From contig NC_045142.1 in the NCBI RefSeq assembly GCF_008831285.2, forward strand, positions 15,565,354 to 15,629,353: DNA of 64,000 nucleotides, read 5' to 3'. The position numbers and the translations under genes are program-made. Origin of the DNA: Nymphaea colorata (Eukaryota; Streptophyta; Magnoliopsida; Nymphaeales; Nymphaeaceae). The notes under the pieces were generated by a model, which had not been told where the DNA came from, did not search any database, and was given only the letters and a program-made list of their open reading frames with translations. Positions 54,301-64,000 of this stretch are shown in pieces. Position 1 is the first letter of the stretch; each line of letters opens with the position of its first letter.

Positions 54301-55900
54301 ACATCACAGCCTTACCATTGTTTTTCTTTAACGTCACTGTTGGGACCATGCAGGTGGATTTCTCATCCAGAATGTCGGTACTGCACAAGTGCGGCATCAT
54401 GATCATCTTCACCATGCTAAGGAGCTCAATGCCTAGAATCATCCAGAAATCATCCATCGGGACCACCGAGAAGTTGGCTTTACTTGACCAACTCTCAATT
54501 TTCATGACCACATTTCGGGCTACTCCACAGATGGGCTTTGCCTCTGAGTTCACCACCTTCATGCGTAACTCTCTCTTCTCGAGGGTGAGGCCTAATCTCC
54601 TCTTCTCTTCATATGAAATAAAGTTATGCATTGCACCTGTGTCCACCATAGTCATTGTGGACTTTCTATTTACCAGGATGTCTAAATACATAAGACCATT
54701 TGAAGGTGTTGTCACCTTTGCTTTTGCCCGCTCTTTTCAAAGCATTCAAAAGTTGGAGAACATCCATCTTTGGCCTTCTTCTTCTTCACATTGTACTGCA
54801 TTATCTGATTGTTTTGAAGAACTTGCTTGGTTGTTCCCTTAGATGTGCATCTAAATGAGATGAGGGACACCATAGTACCAACACTTCAATGGTTGTTGAT
54901 GTGGACAATAAGATTTGAAATTATTATTTAATTCATTTCCACCACCGCTTTATTGGAAAGTCAAACTATTAGTTTCTTTGTCGTCCTCCTACTATTGCTG
55001 CCTCTATTGTTGCTAGTGTTCCCACCTTTTTTTGCATTGTTGAAGGGTTTATATTCAAACTTGTGTCGTCTATTTGTGTCGATCAACCGTTCGGCAGTCG
55101 CAAGAGCACAGCTCAAATCATTCGAGTCTTGCCGATGAAGTTCTTGTTCCCCCCATGATTGTAAACTATTCATGAAGTGGAAAAGTCTATCTTCATCTGA
55201 CATACTTGCAATCTCTAGCATCTTCCCCGAAAAGGCTTTTACTTAGTCATGGATTGAACATGTCTGTTTCAAGTCCATAAGTTTTTGTCTAGCTGCGTAC
55301 TCAGTATTCTTGAACAAAAAGAAGTCACACATATCTTGTTTAAATCCTTCTCAACTGTCAATAACATATAGACCTTTCTCCATATCACTTTCTCCTCAAC
55401 GCCACCAAAGCATGGCATCGTCCCCTAAGAACATTGTTGTCATATAAATCTTTGTGTCATCATCAAAGATTCAGTTTACCCTAAGAAACTTCTCCACATG
55501 ATAGAGAAAGTTCTCGAACTCTTTAACATTTCGAGTTCCATTGTATTTCTTTGGTTCAAGGACTTTCAATCGAGGTGCCACACCAACACCTCAAGCTTAG
55601 CCCAAGGAAGTGAACCGATTCTCCAAGGACCTATTGTGAACCTTGAGGACGTGTACCTCATCTTGCCACACTTGCCAAAGCATCATTCAAAGAAAAAACG
55701 CGTGCCATAGCATCCTTTAGCATACGTTCATATGTTCCAAATTCTGATTTATCCCGACATTGTAATCCTCAAAACTTCTAGCCGCTTTTGACATAGAGTT
55801 ATTGAGCGATTCAACTACCGTCTCGACCGCAACTAGTCGAGCTTCTATTGGTGTGCTTGACATCTAGCACCAACTCCCTGCTTCTTCTGCAAACGAGTCT
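51331..55900 (-). pseudogene. Gypsy C gag-pol pseudogene
   Basis: From high to low coordinates: Gag (SDEDRLFHFMNSLQSWGEQE, then a basic tail, about 55221-54961); retropepsin (MVDTGAMHNFIS; 54715-54170); RT (KFVVVYLDIVVYS near 53630, catalytic pair reduced to one Asp); RNase H (FEVHTDASDFSIGGVLIQDD; DFALEYKARRTNVVANALSR); integrase zinc finger part (VKTCLICQQGKE) and core (GFSFILMVVDRFLKYV), C-terminal KFQVGDQILLK. Many stops and frameshifts. No chromodomain seen. Confidence 0.9.
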
Positions 55901-56041
55901 GAGATCCACCTTCAACCGATGAACCTATTTGATATCCCGTCATGCTGCCAAGAATTGCAACTAACTGTCAGCTACATCTACACAAACTCAATTCACATCG
56001 TCCCACCTTGCCATATATGCGAACCTGGCTCTGATACCAGT

Positions 56042-56446
56042 TGTCACGAGTAGACAACTTCAATCTGTGTGGAATGGCAAGTACCTTATGCCATCAATCT
56101 TAAAACAATCGAAAAGGGCACAGAGATCATTTGAAAAACAAAGTGTATAAAGGACACAAAGTGTGAATAAAGAAAACTTGTAATGTATTTCTCTTGGAAA
56201 ACTTGTATATCATGAGGGAGGTAAAAAAAGAGAATAATCTCAACTTCCTTACATAGGGTTGGCCGAAGCCACTTATAAGATTCATGCCGATCTCCCAAAA
56301 CAAGAATCCCATTACATACACTTGGTACTAGATTAGAGGGTACTCCATCGCAGGTGAACACTCAAGCATAAACCAAAGACTCAACATACACATAGGAAGT
56401 ACATAACAAAGCAAATGACTATACAAACTCTAGACACATGAGAACA
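56042..56446 (-). repeat. Gypsy C 5' LTR
   Basis: On the plus strand runs tgtcacgagtagacaa to catgagaaca. Confidence 0.88.
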
Positions 56447-56884
56447 TTTAAAATGCCGGCAATTTATTTCACTCATCAACATAAGCCCAAAGCCACTTAT
56501 GGAATGTCCCTGTAGTTTGTTTGGCACGTTATGACCTGAGCTCAAGGCCATTTTTGAAATGCTCAATTTTTATTTACAGGCTTTCAAGTTTGTGGATTGA
56601 GTTCAATTGACCAAGTACAGATTTATCATGCACTACCCCTTTCCTCTCCCTCAAAATAAGAACTATTTTGCCTTTATCAAGAGGTGAAGGGGGTGTAACA
56701 TAGCTGGTCAGAGCGAGAAGTAGGTTGACGGCTTGTCTCCATTGAAGGCACCTTGCCGAGCTGAAGGCGACCATTTGCTTAACCCCGACGCAACCCAACA
56801 CTCCAAAAACATGAGGAATAGAAGAGGCTTAAGCTTCTTTTTTAAATGATAGATTGTTAACCTCTCGCTTACTCAAAAAAAAGT

Positions 56885-56962
56885 GAGCGCTGTTGGGCTG
56901 AGTTGCCCAGTTGATACCCAAAAGTCAAGCAGTGCTGGGCTGAGTGAGCCCAGTTGATACTT
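56885..56962. repeat. Short tandem hairpin repeat
   Basis: Two copies, 42 bp apart, of g.tg.tgggctgagt..gcccagttgatac, each able to fold (gggct/agccc-like). Between them lies atacccaaaagtcaagcagt, also at 62074-62093. Confidence 0.5.
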
Positions 56963-59900
56963 GTCGCAGACCCTTCACATAGAGCCAGTAGAACCACTGC
57001 CCTAAGCCGATCTGCTATCCCAAGATCAATCGATGTAGCGTCGGTCAAGCCTATCACTTAAAATCTTTACAAGTTAACACCCGCCGGACATGAATCCCCA
57101 GCTTAAAGACATCCCTGGGTAAAGATACAAGTGAGGCTAACCCGCCCACGGTCTCAACCTACTACAATACTAGGGGTTAAGGCCTTACAACCGTTGGCGA
57201 TACACAAGTTCACTCGTCTCACTCAACAAACCACCTCCTAATCGGCCAAACCACACCCGCCCTTAGGTGGTCTTGCTAGCCCGTAGCCAGATCCTAGGCA
57301 ATGGGCCACCGATGGACCACTATTGGTGGCAATTGGCAAGTGCCGGGTTTGGAACACCTGCCCACGTTCCATAGGGGGTAAGAACGTACCTGGCCGAAGA
57401 CTCGGCTTCAGCAAGGGGATCAGGCAAAGACCAGTAGCTCAGCTACGGCTTGATCAATTCAGCATGGTAGATGGAGGTCTCGGCCCGCCTGGTCGAAGCT
57501 AACGCCTATGCGCGACGGTGGGACGCAGCACGCGCTCGGCCCACCTAGCCAAGAGGGAGGATGCTTGTGCACGACGTTGGAGGCTCGACCCGCTTGGTTG
57601 AGGATGATGGTGGAGACGCTAGTGGCTCAGCCTGCCTGGCCGAGGGAGACGACGATGGTGTCGGGGCTTAATCTGCTCCTATTGCAGCCTCGGTCGACCG
57701 TCATCAGCAACTATCGGCGAGGGACTACGAAGCTAGGCTATCCACACCATGATGGACACGATGGACCTGGGATGAATCCTACTAGGGAATTGCCTAGCAA
57801 GGCTAAGCTCGAAGCAATGGATAAGGGGGAAATAGGAAGATGGAAGGGAGATGACCAAAGTGGCTGGGTATTCCTAGCCTTCTTACTGTCGATGCGCTCA
57901 AAGGTGAGAAGTGATGAGGGAACTAGGATAGGCTATGACACTCACGGCTTAGGGACTACTCGCGTAGTAAGTTAGGTCGAGTAGGCTAGGCTTAGGATAA
58001 GTGAGTTGAGGACTGGGTTCGAAGGGCTTGGGACAAGATCTCGGTCAAGATGGTTAAGGCTAAGAGAGGAGATCGAGGGTGGTTAGGGGGATTAATGGCT
58101 AAGGAGGATTACGAAGAGAAGGGAGAAGCTCACGAGAAGGGAGGGACTCGCGAGGTGAGATAAATGACTTACCTTGAATGCACCTAGGGGACTCGAAGGG
58201 CTTGGACCCTCGGATGATGACACATGGCAGATGGAACAGTGGGGATGGAGGGCTTGAGGAATGAGTGCTTCGAACTTTGACACACGGGAGACCGAGGGAA
58301 CGCGCGAGGAGTTAATGCTCTCCGGGCCATGCTATTAGCTTAAATGCCTTTGCCAAATGACACTTTTGCCCTCCTCGACTTTGGTACCAAATTGAAGATT
58401 AAGTTAATGACGAAGGGCAGTTCGGGAGTCTGGTTGAGGGTCCACGAGGCGTCATCGGAAAGAGTGCAACGACAAAAATTCTAGATGCTGTCCGTGCGAT
58501 TCTGGCACTTCTTACTTTGCCTCTGCCCCAGGTCGGATTTGGATGCAGCCTTGCCCAATGTGCAGATTTCGTTTGGGTGATTATTGCTATGCTGTTAGAT
58601 TACACGCAGCTCCTCTCCACACTCGGTGCCGCTCTCAGATTTGCATGAGAGCTAAGGCGACACCGAATCAGTTCTCGGCTTAGTTCCGCCTAGAGAACGC
58701 CACAATCTTTACCGGCCGTCAACCGGTGAGGACCGTCGCTCCCCTCGGTTTCACTTCAACACAAGAACTAGCTAAGCTGGGTAGCTTGACTTTTCCAGCC
58801 ACACACTCCATGGATTATACAAGGGGAATGCCGCCTACTAGAGCCGAACTTAGCTGGTTCGCTTAGACCGAACTCTGGCCTACCTTTCCAGCTGCTTTCC
58901 TCCCGATGTTCCAGGGGAGAAACAACCTACTAGGGCAGTCTTTCGCCTAGTCTATCTACGACAAGAAGTTGGTGGGAACTGAGGAGAGAAATCGGCACCT
59001 ACCTGGCTTTTCTCTGCCGGATTTGTCGCCGCCTAGAGTACTAGCCAACCGGAATCTCCAACTGGTCTTCTCGCAGGCCTTCCCAAAATCACAACCGGCC
59101 TTTAGAAGTCCTCCGTGTTCGAAGGCATCTGCACCGCGATGAGATTGCTATGCATCAGGGAATTGCTCGTAGGAATACGTCGGCAATGGCGGTTTTCCAA
59201 CAACCACCACCATCATGCACTACCTTTTTTCACTCCGGCCAGAACCACGGGCTGGAGAGCTTCAGATTACACCACCTTCCGACAAGGGACTAAACACCAC
59301 ACAGATGGAAAAAAATTAGAACCTCAAACAACTTTACTTCAATAATTCAGAATATACCAATTATATAGTACTAGGGCGCCTCAGATTATAAGACCTAACC
59401 TAGATGGTACAATGGTTCAAAGTAAATGACTCGAGTCAATTTGAAAGCAAACACACTTGACTAATTACCGAACCGAGATGGACTTGAAAATGTCTCAGCG
59501 CTAACGGAACTCGATCCTAGACTACCGCGGAGGACTTGGGTTGGAGTCGACCTGAGCTCGGTTCTAGTTGGCTCACTTGGGTCCGGTCTTCCACTGCTTG
59601 AGCTCTGCCCCATGATGCCGATCTGCTTAGCTCGCCTAACCTCGCCAACTGGTCGCTGCTATCTGTGCCTCCTACTGTTGTGCCCGGCCCTTGCTGCTGA
59701 TGTTGTCCGTCTCTGCTTGGGCGCCTGGCCGCTGCTCAGCCAGCGCTGTTGCTGCTGCCTACTCACTCTCGGCCATCCTGGTCAAGTCTGTCAGCCTTCT
59801 CACCTGCGCGCATGGCCGATCACGCTCGGCCAGTGCTATTGCTTGTTGCTCGGCCTGTGGCCTGTTTCCTGTGGCCGTGTCACCCTCCAACTTTCGGGGG

Positions 59901-60539
59901 TGTTTGGAGAGGTCTTGGAGGTCGGTCGCCAAGCCAGGAACACGTTCAGCTGGGCTGGTTGTCTGCTTCTAGTGGCCTGATGCCACTGCTGCTTAAGTCT
60001 CGCCTGGAACAGGAGAGGCCCAAAGGGAGTGAACGGGCCGAATGTGGATGGGATTCGACCTGTGGATGGCAGGGTAATGCTTGAGATGGAGTTGGCTTCT
60101 GGTGGAATGGAATTAAGCCAAGGATTGACGAGGTGCATGCGGAAGTGGAATGGTTGCGGAAGCGTTATGGAAGGGGACTGTTCTGCCGTTGGACAGGGCA
60201 GGGTGCAAGGGGAAGTTGAGGTCGAGGCAACGAGAGCTTCGTTGCCAGCACGATCGCTGTAGCACAGTGATCCTACCCGAGTGTCGGAGTGTGCGAAGCT
60301 GTTAGGCTCCCCAGAGCGTACCATGCCGTGGGAAGGGACACACTTCAGATGTTTCTTCTTCTTCTACTGGAGTGTACCATGCCACAGTTAAGGAGAGGTT
60401 GAATGCGTCGGTCTAGGCGGGGTGTCACCGCCAGGAAATCTCCCCGGTCTGCGTAAGGAGTTCCAGAATGTCGTAAGGATAATCGAAGAGCTGGGATAGC
60501 CGGTGGCGTCCACGCTGCTGGAGATCACAGTCTATATGC
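56963..60539. other. GC-richer intergenic DNA, no gene recognised
   Basis: Long ORFs on both strands (for example 57508-57975) lack recognisable domains and conserved signals. Words such as tggccgag and cggcccgcctgg recur. I suspect TE leader or LTR sequence but cannot prove it. Confidence 0.4.
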
Positions 60540-62130
60540 TGCAAGCTTTTCACCGTCGAGCAAACAATAGCGACAGGAAATATCTAACAGAGTACAGAGT
60601 TTGAAGGGAGAAAGAAAGTTTTCATTGAAGCTATGATCGAGCCATTGGCGATTTGAAGTCGTCGATGAACCCTTCTGGTTTACAGAAAATATAGATTAAG
60701 TATATTGATCAAAGCCTCCTACAACTTAAGCTAAGAGGGGTTTTTATAACAAAAACGGGAAATTCGGGTGCTGCTTCCTGGACGAGCTGCCAGCCTGTTC
60801 GCTCCATTCCAAAGTCACGCAAGGCTGGCTGGTGGCATTGATTGCCAACCTTGGGAAGTCACACAGGGAGCTTCAAGAATCTTCTTCAGCTCCAACGGTT
60901 GCCCAGGTCCTTGCTGTCTATCATAAAGATGGGTTTGCGGAAGGCACGAGCTGGGAAAGAAGGGAGTTGAAGATGCCAACGACCTGCTCTTGGGAAAACC
61001 ACCAGCCATAACTCGTCGTTTGGGCTTCTTCGGTCAATCTCGACGGAAGACTACCAGAACCTTCTAGAAGGTGGTGTCCTCCACGGTGCCCTGCTTCAGT
61101 GTCCCCAAGGTGTCCTGTTGTGGTGTCCCCAGGTTGGGAGCTTCCTGGATTACCCGCCCTTGACTCGGCCAGACAAGCCCTTCACGTTAGTAGTGATAGG
61201 CAGATTCTGCGCTGGTTCTGACCGACAGACAGTAGTGGCTTCGGTAGATCATATCTCTCTGGGTATAGCTCGGAATTGGGAAAACAATATCTTGTTAGAA
61301 CCGGGAGAAGACAAGCTTTCCAATGGTACCTTATTTGCCCGAAGATGATCCTGGATCATCGAGATATTGGTCTCTGATCAGAGATGCATTTCTTGTGTAT
61401 GCTGGCCGATTAGCCTGAGGATGCCGAGAATTAGGCCTGGGTTCTCAGACGCATTTCTCCTCAACCACAGCTCGGATTTGGGTTCTCAATATCTGGTTGG
61501 AAAGCCTGAGATGTCAGGGTTCTAATGGTACCAGCGAGAGAGTGAGATCTGAGCAGAGCTGTGCGGTTGGGACTGGCGAGCTGGAACTGTTCTGCGGCTG
61601 CCGGCCTGTTTCCAGAATATCAGGGCCTCTGAGAAACGTCTACAGATTTTGACTTCCAGCTCCGTTCTTTGCATGCAGTAGCTTGCTGGAAAGCTGGGGA
61701 AGTCAAGAAGAGAACGGCACTGGTTTCTCTAGATTCTGATGGAGGAATCTCCAGATATGGCCCAAAGTGCAGAGAGCATTTTGCTGCCACTAGGACAGCG
61801 GAGGGGGCAGGGGTTAACTTGGCTGGTTGCACGGCTCTGAGTTCGCGCCTCATCCTTGGCTGATGCAACCTCCCTTGCATCCTGAAGGCCTTGGGAGTCC
61901 AAAGGTGGCTGCTCTTCCGGCTTGGCCCTGGTTGGCTGCTGTTTTGGGGCATGGTGGCTGGGCATGGCTCGACCCGCAGGGTCGTCCAAATTTTGGCTCG
62001 TAACAGGCCGTGTGGCGCCGTCTTCTCGGCCAGTGCCGAGAGCTTTGGCTGTCCCGGAGGAAGGTCCGTAACAATACCCAAAAGTCAAGCAGTCCAATCT
62101 GTTGAACAACAGCCTGGGTTAGCGAGCTGC
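60540..62130. other. Possible minus-strand LTR-like segment
   Basis: On the minus strand, gttataaaaacccctcttag near 60750 is a good TATA-type promoter and is followed by tatattttctg. Minus-strand TGTTACGG begins near 62074 right after a 20-mer shared with 56913. No paired LTR found. Confidence 0.3.
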
Positions 62131-62318
62131 ATGTGGCTTGTTGCATGTTATTGAACTGCAACCCAATAACTGGGACCGAAGCCGGATTGGCTTGTAAACA
62201 CAGAGAGGGAACCGGGTCGACGTCTCGACGAGAACCCGAAGGTGGAAGAAGCTTGGGCGGCAAGCCACGGTGCTTGCCATCTCCGCCCACAGGAAGTCAC
62301 AGAGCGGGGCCTCGTCGT

Positions 62319-62429
62319 CGCATGAGGTTTGTTGGCGCTCTTTCTATTCGGTTTCATCCGCCGGATTGTGGCAGTGATCGGAGTGGGGGAATTCAGAAAA
62401 CCAAGGCGAGTGGGAGGCGGTCTCCTAAT
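62319..62429 (+). other. Possible upstream ORF of HCC1
   Basis: A 36-codon ORF MRFVGALSIRFHPPDCG.. ends about 70 bp before the HCC1 ATG. It matters only if the transcript starts upstream of 62319. Confidence 0.2.
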
Positions 62430-62501
62430 TAGCTGTGCTCTCTGTCCTCGCCAGTCTTCTATCTGGCTGCCTTGCCGGCGAGCGGTGCTTGTGGTGCCAT
62501 C

Positions 62502-62735
62502 ATGTTTATTCGCCGTTCATTGCGTGGTTTACTTCACGTCTCTACCAAGGGTGGCGGCGGCAGTACGTTTGTTTCCTCCTCTGGTGCTGCGGCGTCCCTG
62601 GCTACCGCTGCTGCCAGTGGCGAAGCCCTCGACTATTCCTTGCTCAGAGCAGGGGCTCATTTCACCTCATGCGATCTTCGTCCCGCCATTGGACTCTTCC
62701 GTCATTACATTGCCGTCGGAAAGTTTGGCTCTGTG
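62502..62735 (+). CDS. HCC1: HCC1 exon 1 (mitochondrial presequence)
   Basis: 78 codons from MFIRRSLRGLLH to GLFRHYIAVGKFGSV; donor gtaagc at 62736. The first two-thirds lacks acidic residues, as presequences do. Confidence 0.72.
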
Positions 62736-64000
62736 GTAAGCGCCTCTCTTGGGTAAATAATAGTCAGATCTGATTCTTGGAAGACTAGTGATTTCCTTGT
62801 TATGGTGCGGTTCCCGTTACTTGGATTTGCACATTCGGTTCGTTGCAGATTTCATTCTCCAGCATGATTCATTTTCAGATGAAAAATGTTATATTAATGT
62901 CGTTGTTTATATGCGCTTCGGCAAGTTAATTTTTTCATCCTCCTATCAATTGCCTCTGTCCTTTTTGGAGTCCCCCTCTTTAGTTCCAGTGAGCTTATCT
63001 TGGGGGCATGCCTGAAGTACATAAACAAGAGGCTTTGAGAAATTCTTTTGTTCGGCATTTTGGTTAAATTTTCTGTGAGATGAGGAGCTGATAAGGTCTC
63101 CGAAATGAAAGGGTAGGGAGGCAATTGAAGGATGGTGTTATTGATACAATTGAAATTCATCGGGCTTAGTGTGATATATCTATCTTTGCTAAATGTCTAC
63201 TTTTTCTATCTTTGCTTAAAGCCTTGAAGCATTCTCGTAGCAAGTGAACCAAGTTAAGTGCCTAAATTTTCTAAATCAACAACCCCTATGTAACAAGCAG
63301 CACCGTACAATTTCATTTCCACCTTTTCGTTTCTTTCTCTGCTGGATTCTAATTAACTGCAGCACTCTCTCTAGGTTTCTTAAAAGGCTTTATAAGGTTG
63401 TTGTTTTTCATTCAATAGGTCGCTCCATCCAAAAACAGAGGACAGAATTCAACATTTATCTTTAGAACTTTATCTAGCGCTGCGGTAAAACATGAGTCTT
63501 CTCACAATGATCCAACTGAAAAGTCAACATCTGGAGAAGAGAAAAGGGGCTCAGATGCGAGTGGACCTGCAGGAAAGCCAGTCCGTGGCGGGGTTTGTTT
63601 CTAAACAAATTTCTTGCTTATCTGTTTGGGTTAATCTGGATTATCAGTCATGCAATTTAGTTCTATTATTTTTTTTATTTTGTAAAGGGAAAAGAAATAA
63701 GTCCCATTATATGTATGTTCATAAAAGTTTTTGCTACATAATTGTTGAGATAGTTTCTTTTTGTCTAGTTTATAGATAAGGGAGACTATCTGTTGAAAAT
63801 ATTAATTTGCATCCCTTTTGTGGTCGAATGTAAGAATGATAACTGAGTTATGGACCCTTTGATCCTTTATATAGGGATAAAAGAGATTAGTTATAGAGAG
63901 AAAGCATCTGGGCCGCATCCCATTTCTTTTCTCTTGAGAAATGATCTTTTGAACAAACATGTACAGCCTTTGCCACAGGCATGTGTTTAGCCTTTGCCAC
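62502..64000 (+). CDS. HCC1: SCO1/HCC1-type cytochrome c oxidase assembly factor, 5' part
   Basis: Two exons (62502-62735, 63419-63592) join in phase 0 to 136 codons. The protein starts MFIRRSLRGLLHVSTKGGGG, an Arg-rich presequence fit for mitochondrial import. Exon 2 has TLSSAAVKHESS, a Glu/Lys/Ser-rich linker and ends KPVRGG. In Arabidopsis HCC1 (from memory) the similar linker CLLSTSAS..ASGKDVRGG leads directly into the membrane helix PVSWMSFFLL. The copper-binding CxxxC thioredoxin domain would be past the right edge. SCO proteins deliver copper to the CuA site of COX2 in the inner mitochondrial membrane. Identity rests on linker and layout only; an unrelated mitochondrial protein is possible. 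Confidence 0.75.
63419..63592 (+). CDS. HCC1: HCC1 exon 2 (linker)
   Basis: 58 codons starting VAPSKNRGQNSTFIFRTLSS and ending GPAGKPVRGG. Acceptor ttcaatag after a T-rich tract, donor gtttgt. Other AGs nearby give stops or the wrong phase. Confidence 0.75.
63593..64000 (+). other. HCC1 intron 2, incomplete
   Basis: T-rich intron; no PVSW-type exon appears before the window ends. Confidence 0.6.

Larger units (their letters stand above)
50915..56446 (-). mobile_element. Ty3/gypsy element C, old, with both LTRs
   Basis: LTRs 50915-51317 (403 bp) and 56042-56446 (405 bp), TGTCAC..GAACA, differ at roughly 15% of sites by eye. Minus-strand PBS TGGTATCAGAGCC at 56027-56039, PPT GAAGGGGGGAGTC at 51318-51330. 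Flanking TTTA on both sides is a possible short TSD. Gag to integrase order is protease-RT-RNase H-integrase, so gypsy. Confidence 0.92.

Noticed and set aside
57508-57975. 155-aa plus-strand ORF
   Set aside because: GC-rich sequence gives long ORFs by chance; no recognisable domain and overlapping ORFs of equal quality on other frames nearby.
59612-60324. Several overlapping ORFs of 93-162 aa
   Set aside because: Three plus-strand frames and one minus-strand frame are open together, typical of GC-rich noncoding DNA.
61620-62290. Minus-strand ORFs of 126-153 aa upstream of HCC1
   Set aside because: No domain, overlap each other in different frames, and lie in probable repeat DNA.
1-64000. 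CRISPR arrays, bacterial operons, riboswitches
   Set aside because: The window is plant nuclear DNA; the direct repeats seen are LTRs, microsatellites and tandem duplications, none with a spacer pattern.

Overview
The window is plant nuclear DNA, almost certainly from a flowering plant. It holds two recognisable plant genes with GT..AG introns, a eukaryotic-type tRNA-Asn gene, and plant Ty1/copia and Ty3/gypsy LTR retrotransposons. I cannot name the species.

1 to 38.6 kb is the 5' two-thirds of one minus-strand gene: the anaphase-promoting complex/cyclosome subunit 1 (APC1). Nineteen exons from the ATG at 38501 down to 2629 join into one uninterrupted frame of 1,091 codons; the 3' third lies beyond the left edge. 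Exons 1-11 are compact (38.5-31.2 kb). Introns 11, 17 and 18 have swollen to 10.6, 5.7 and 6.4 kb through mobile elements. Copia A (2900-8389) is recent-looking but broken. A 5'-truncated chromodomain gypsy lies at 11.7-14.2 kb. A copia relic lies near 18.2-18.7 kb. Copia B (22422-27668) is structurally complete, with a 1,433-residue open polyprotein and LTRs that differ at one base. Both complete copia elements and the copia relics run antisense to the host gene.

Intron 11 also contains a tandem duplication (21.35-28.02 and 28.02-30.39 kb). Each copy keeps the empty site of an element found in the other: copia B sits only in the first copy, a Mutator-like element only in the second. A family of small Mutator-like non-autonomous elements with TATGTCACA termini is scattered through the gene.

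38.6-62.5 kb is an intergenic region between two divergently transcribed genes. It holds a small inverted-repeat element, AT-rich DNA, a recent 498-bp tandem duplication in a tract rich in GATCCAAATTC-like words, a nuclear tRNA-Asn gene (48132-48205), a gypsy gag relic with compact LTR debris, an old gypsy element with both LTRs (50915-56446), and 5.5 kb of GC-richer DNA in which I recognise no gene.

62.5-64 kb starts a plus-strand gene for a mitochondrial SCO1/HCC1-type cytochrome c oxidase assembly factor. The first two coding exons are present; the thioredoxin-like catalytic part is beyond the right edge.

The two genes act in separate processes (cell-cycle ubiquitin ligase; respiratory-chain copper delivery). 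I found no evidence of a new multi-gene system. The most informative part is the natural insertion record in APC1 intron 11.
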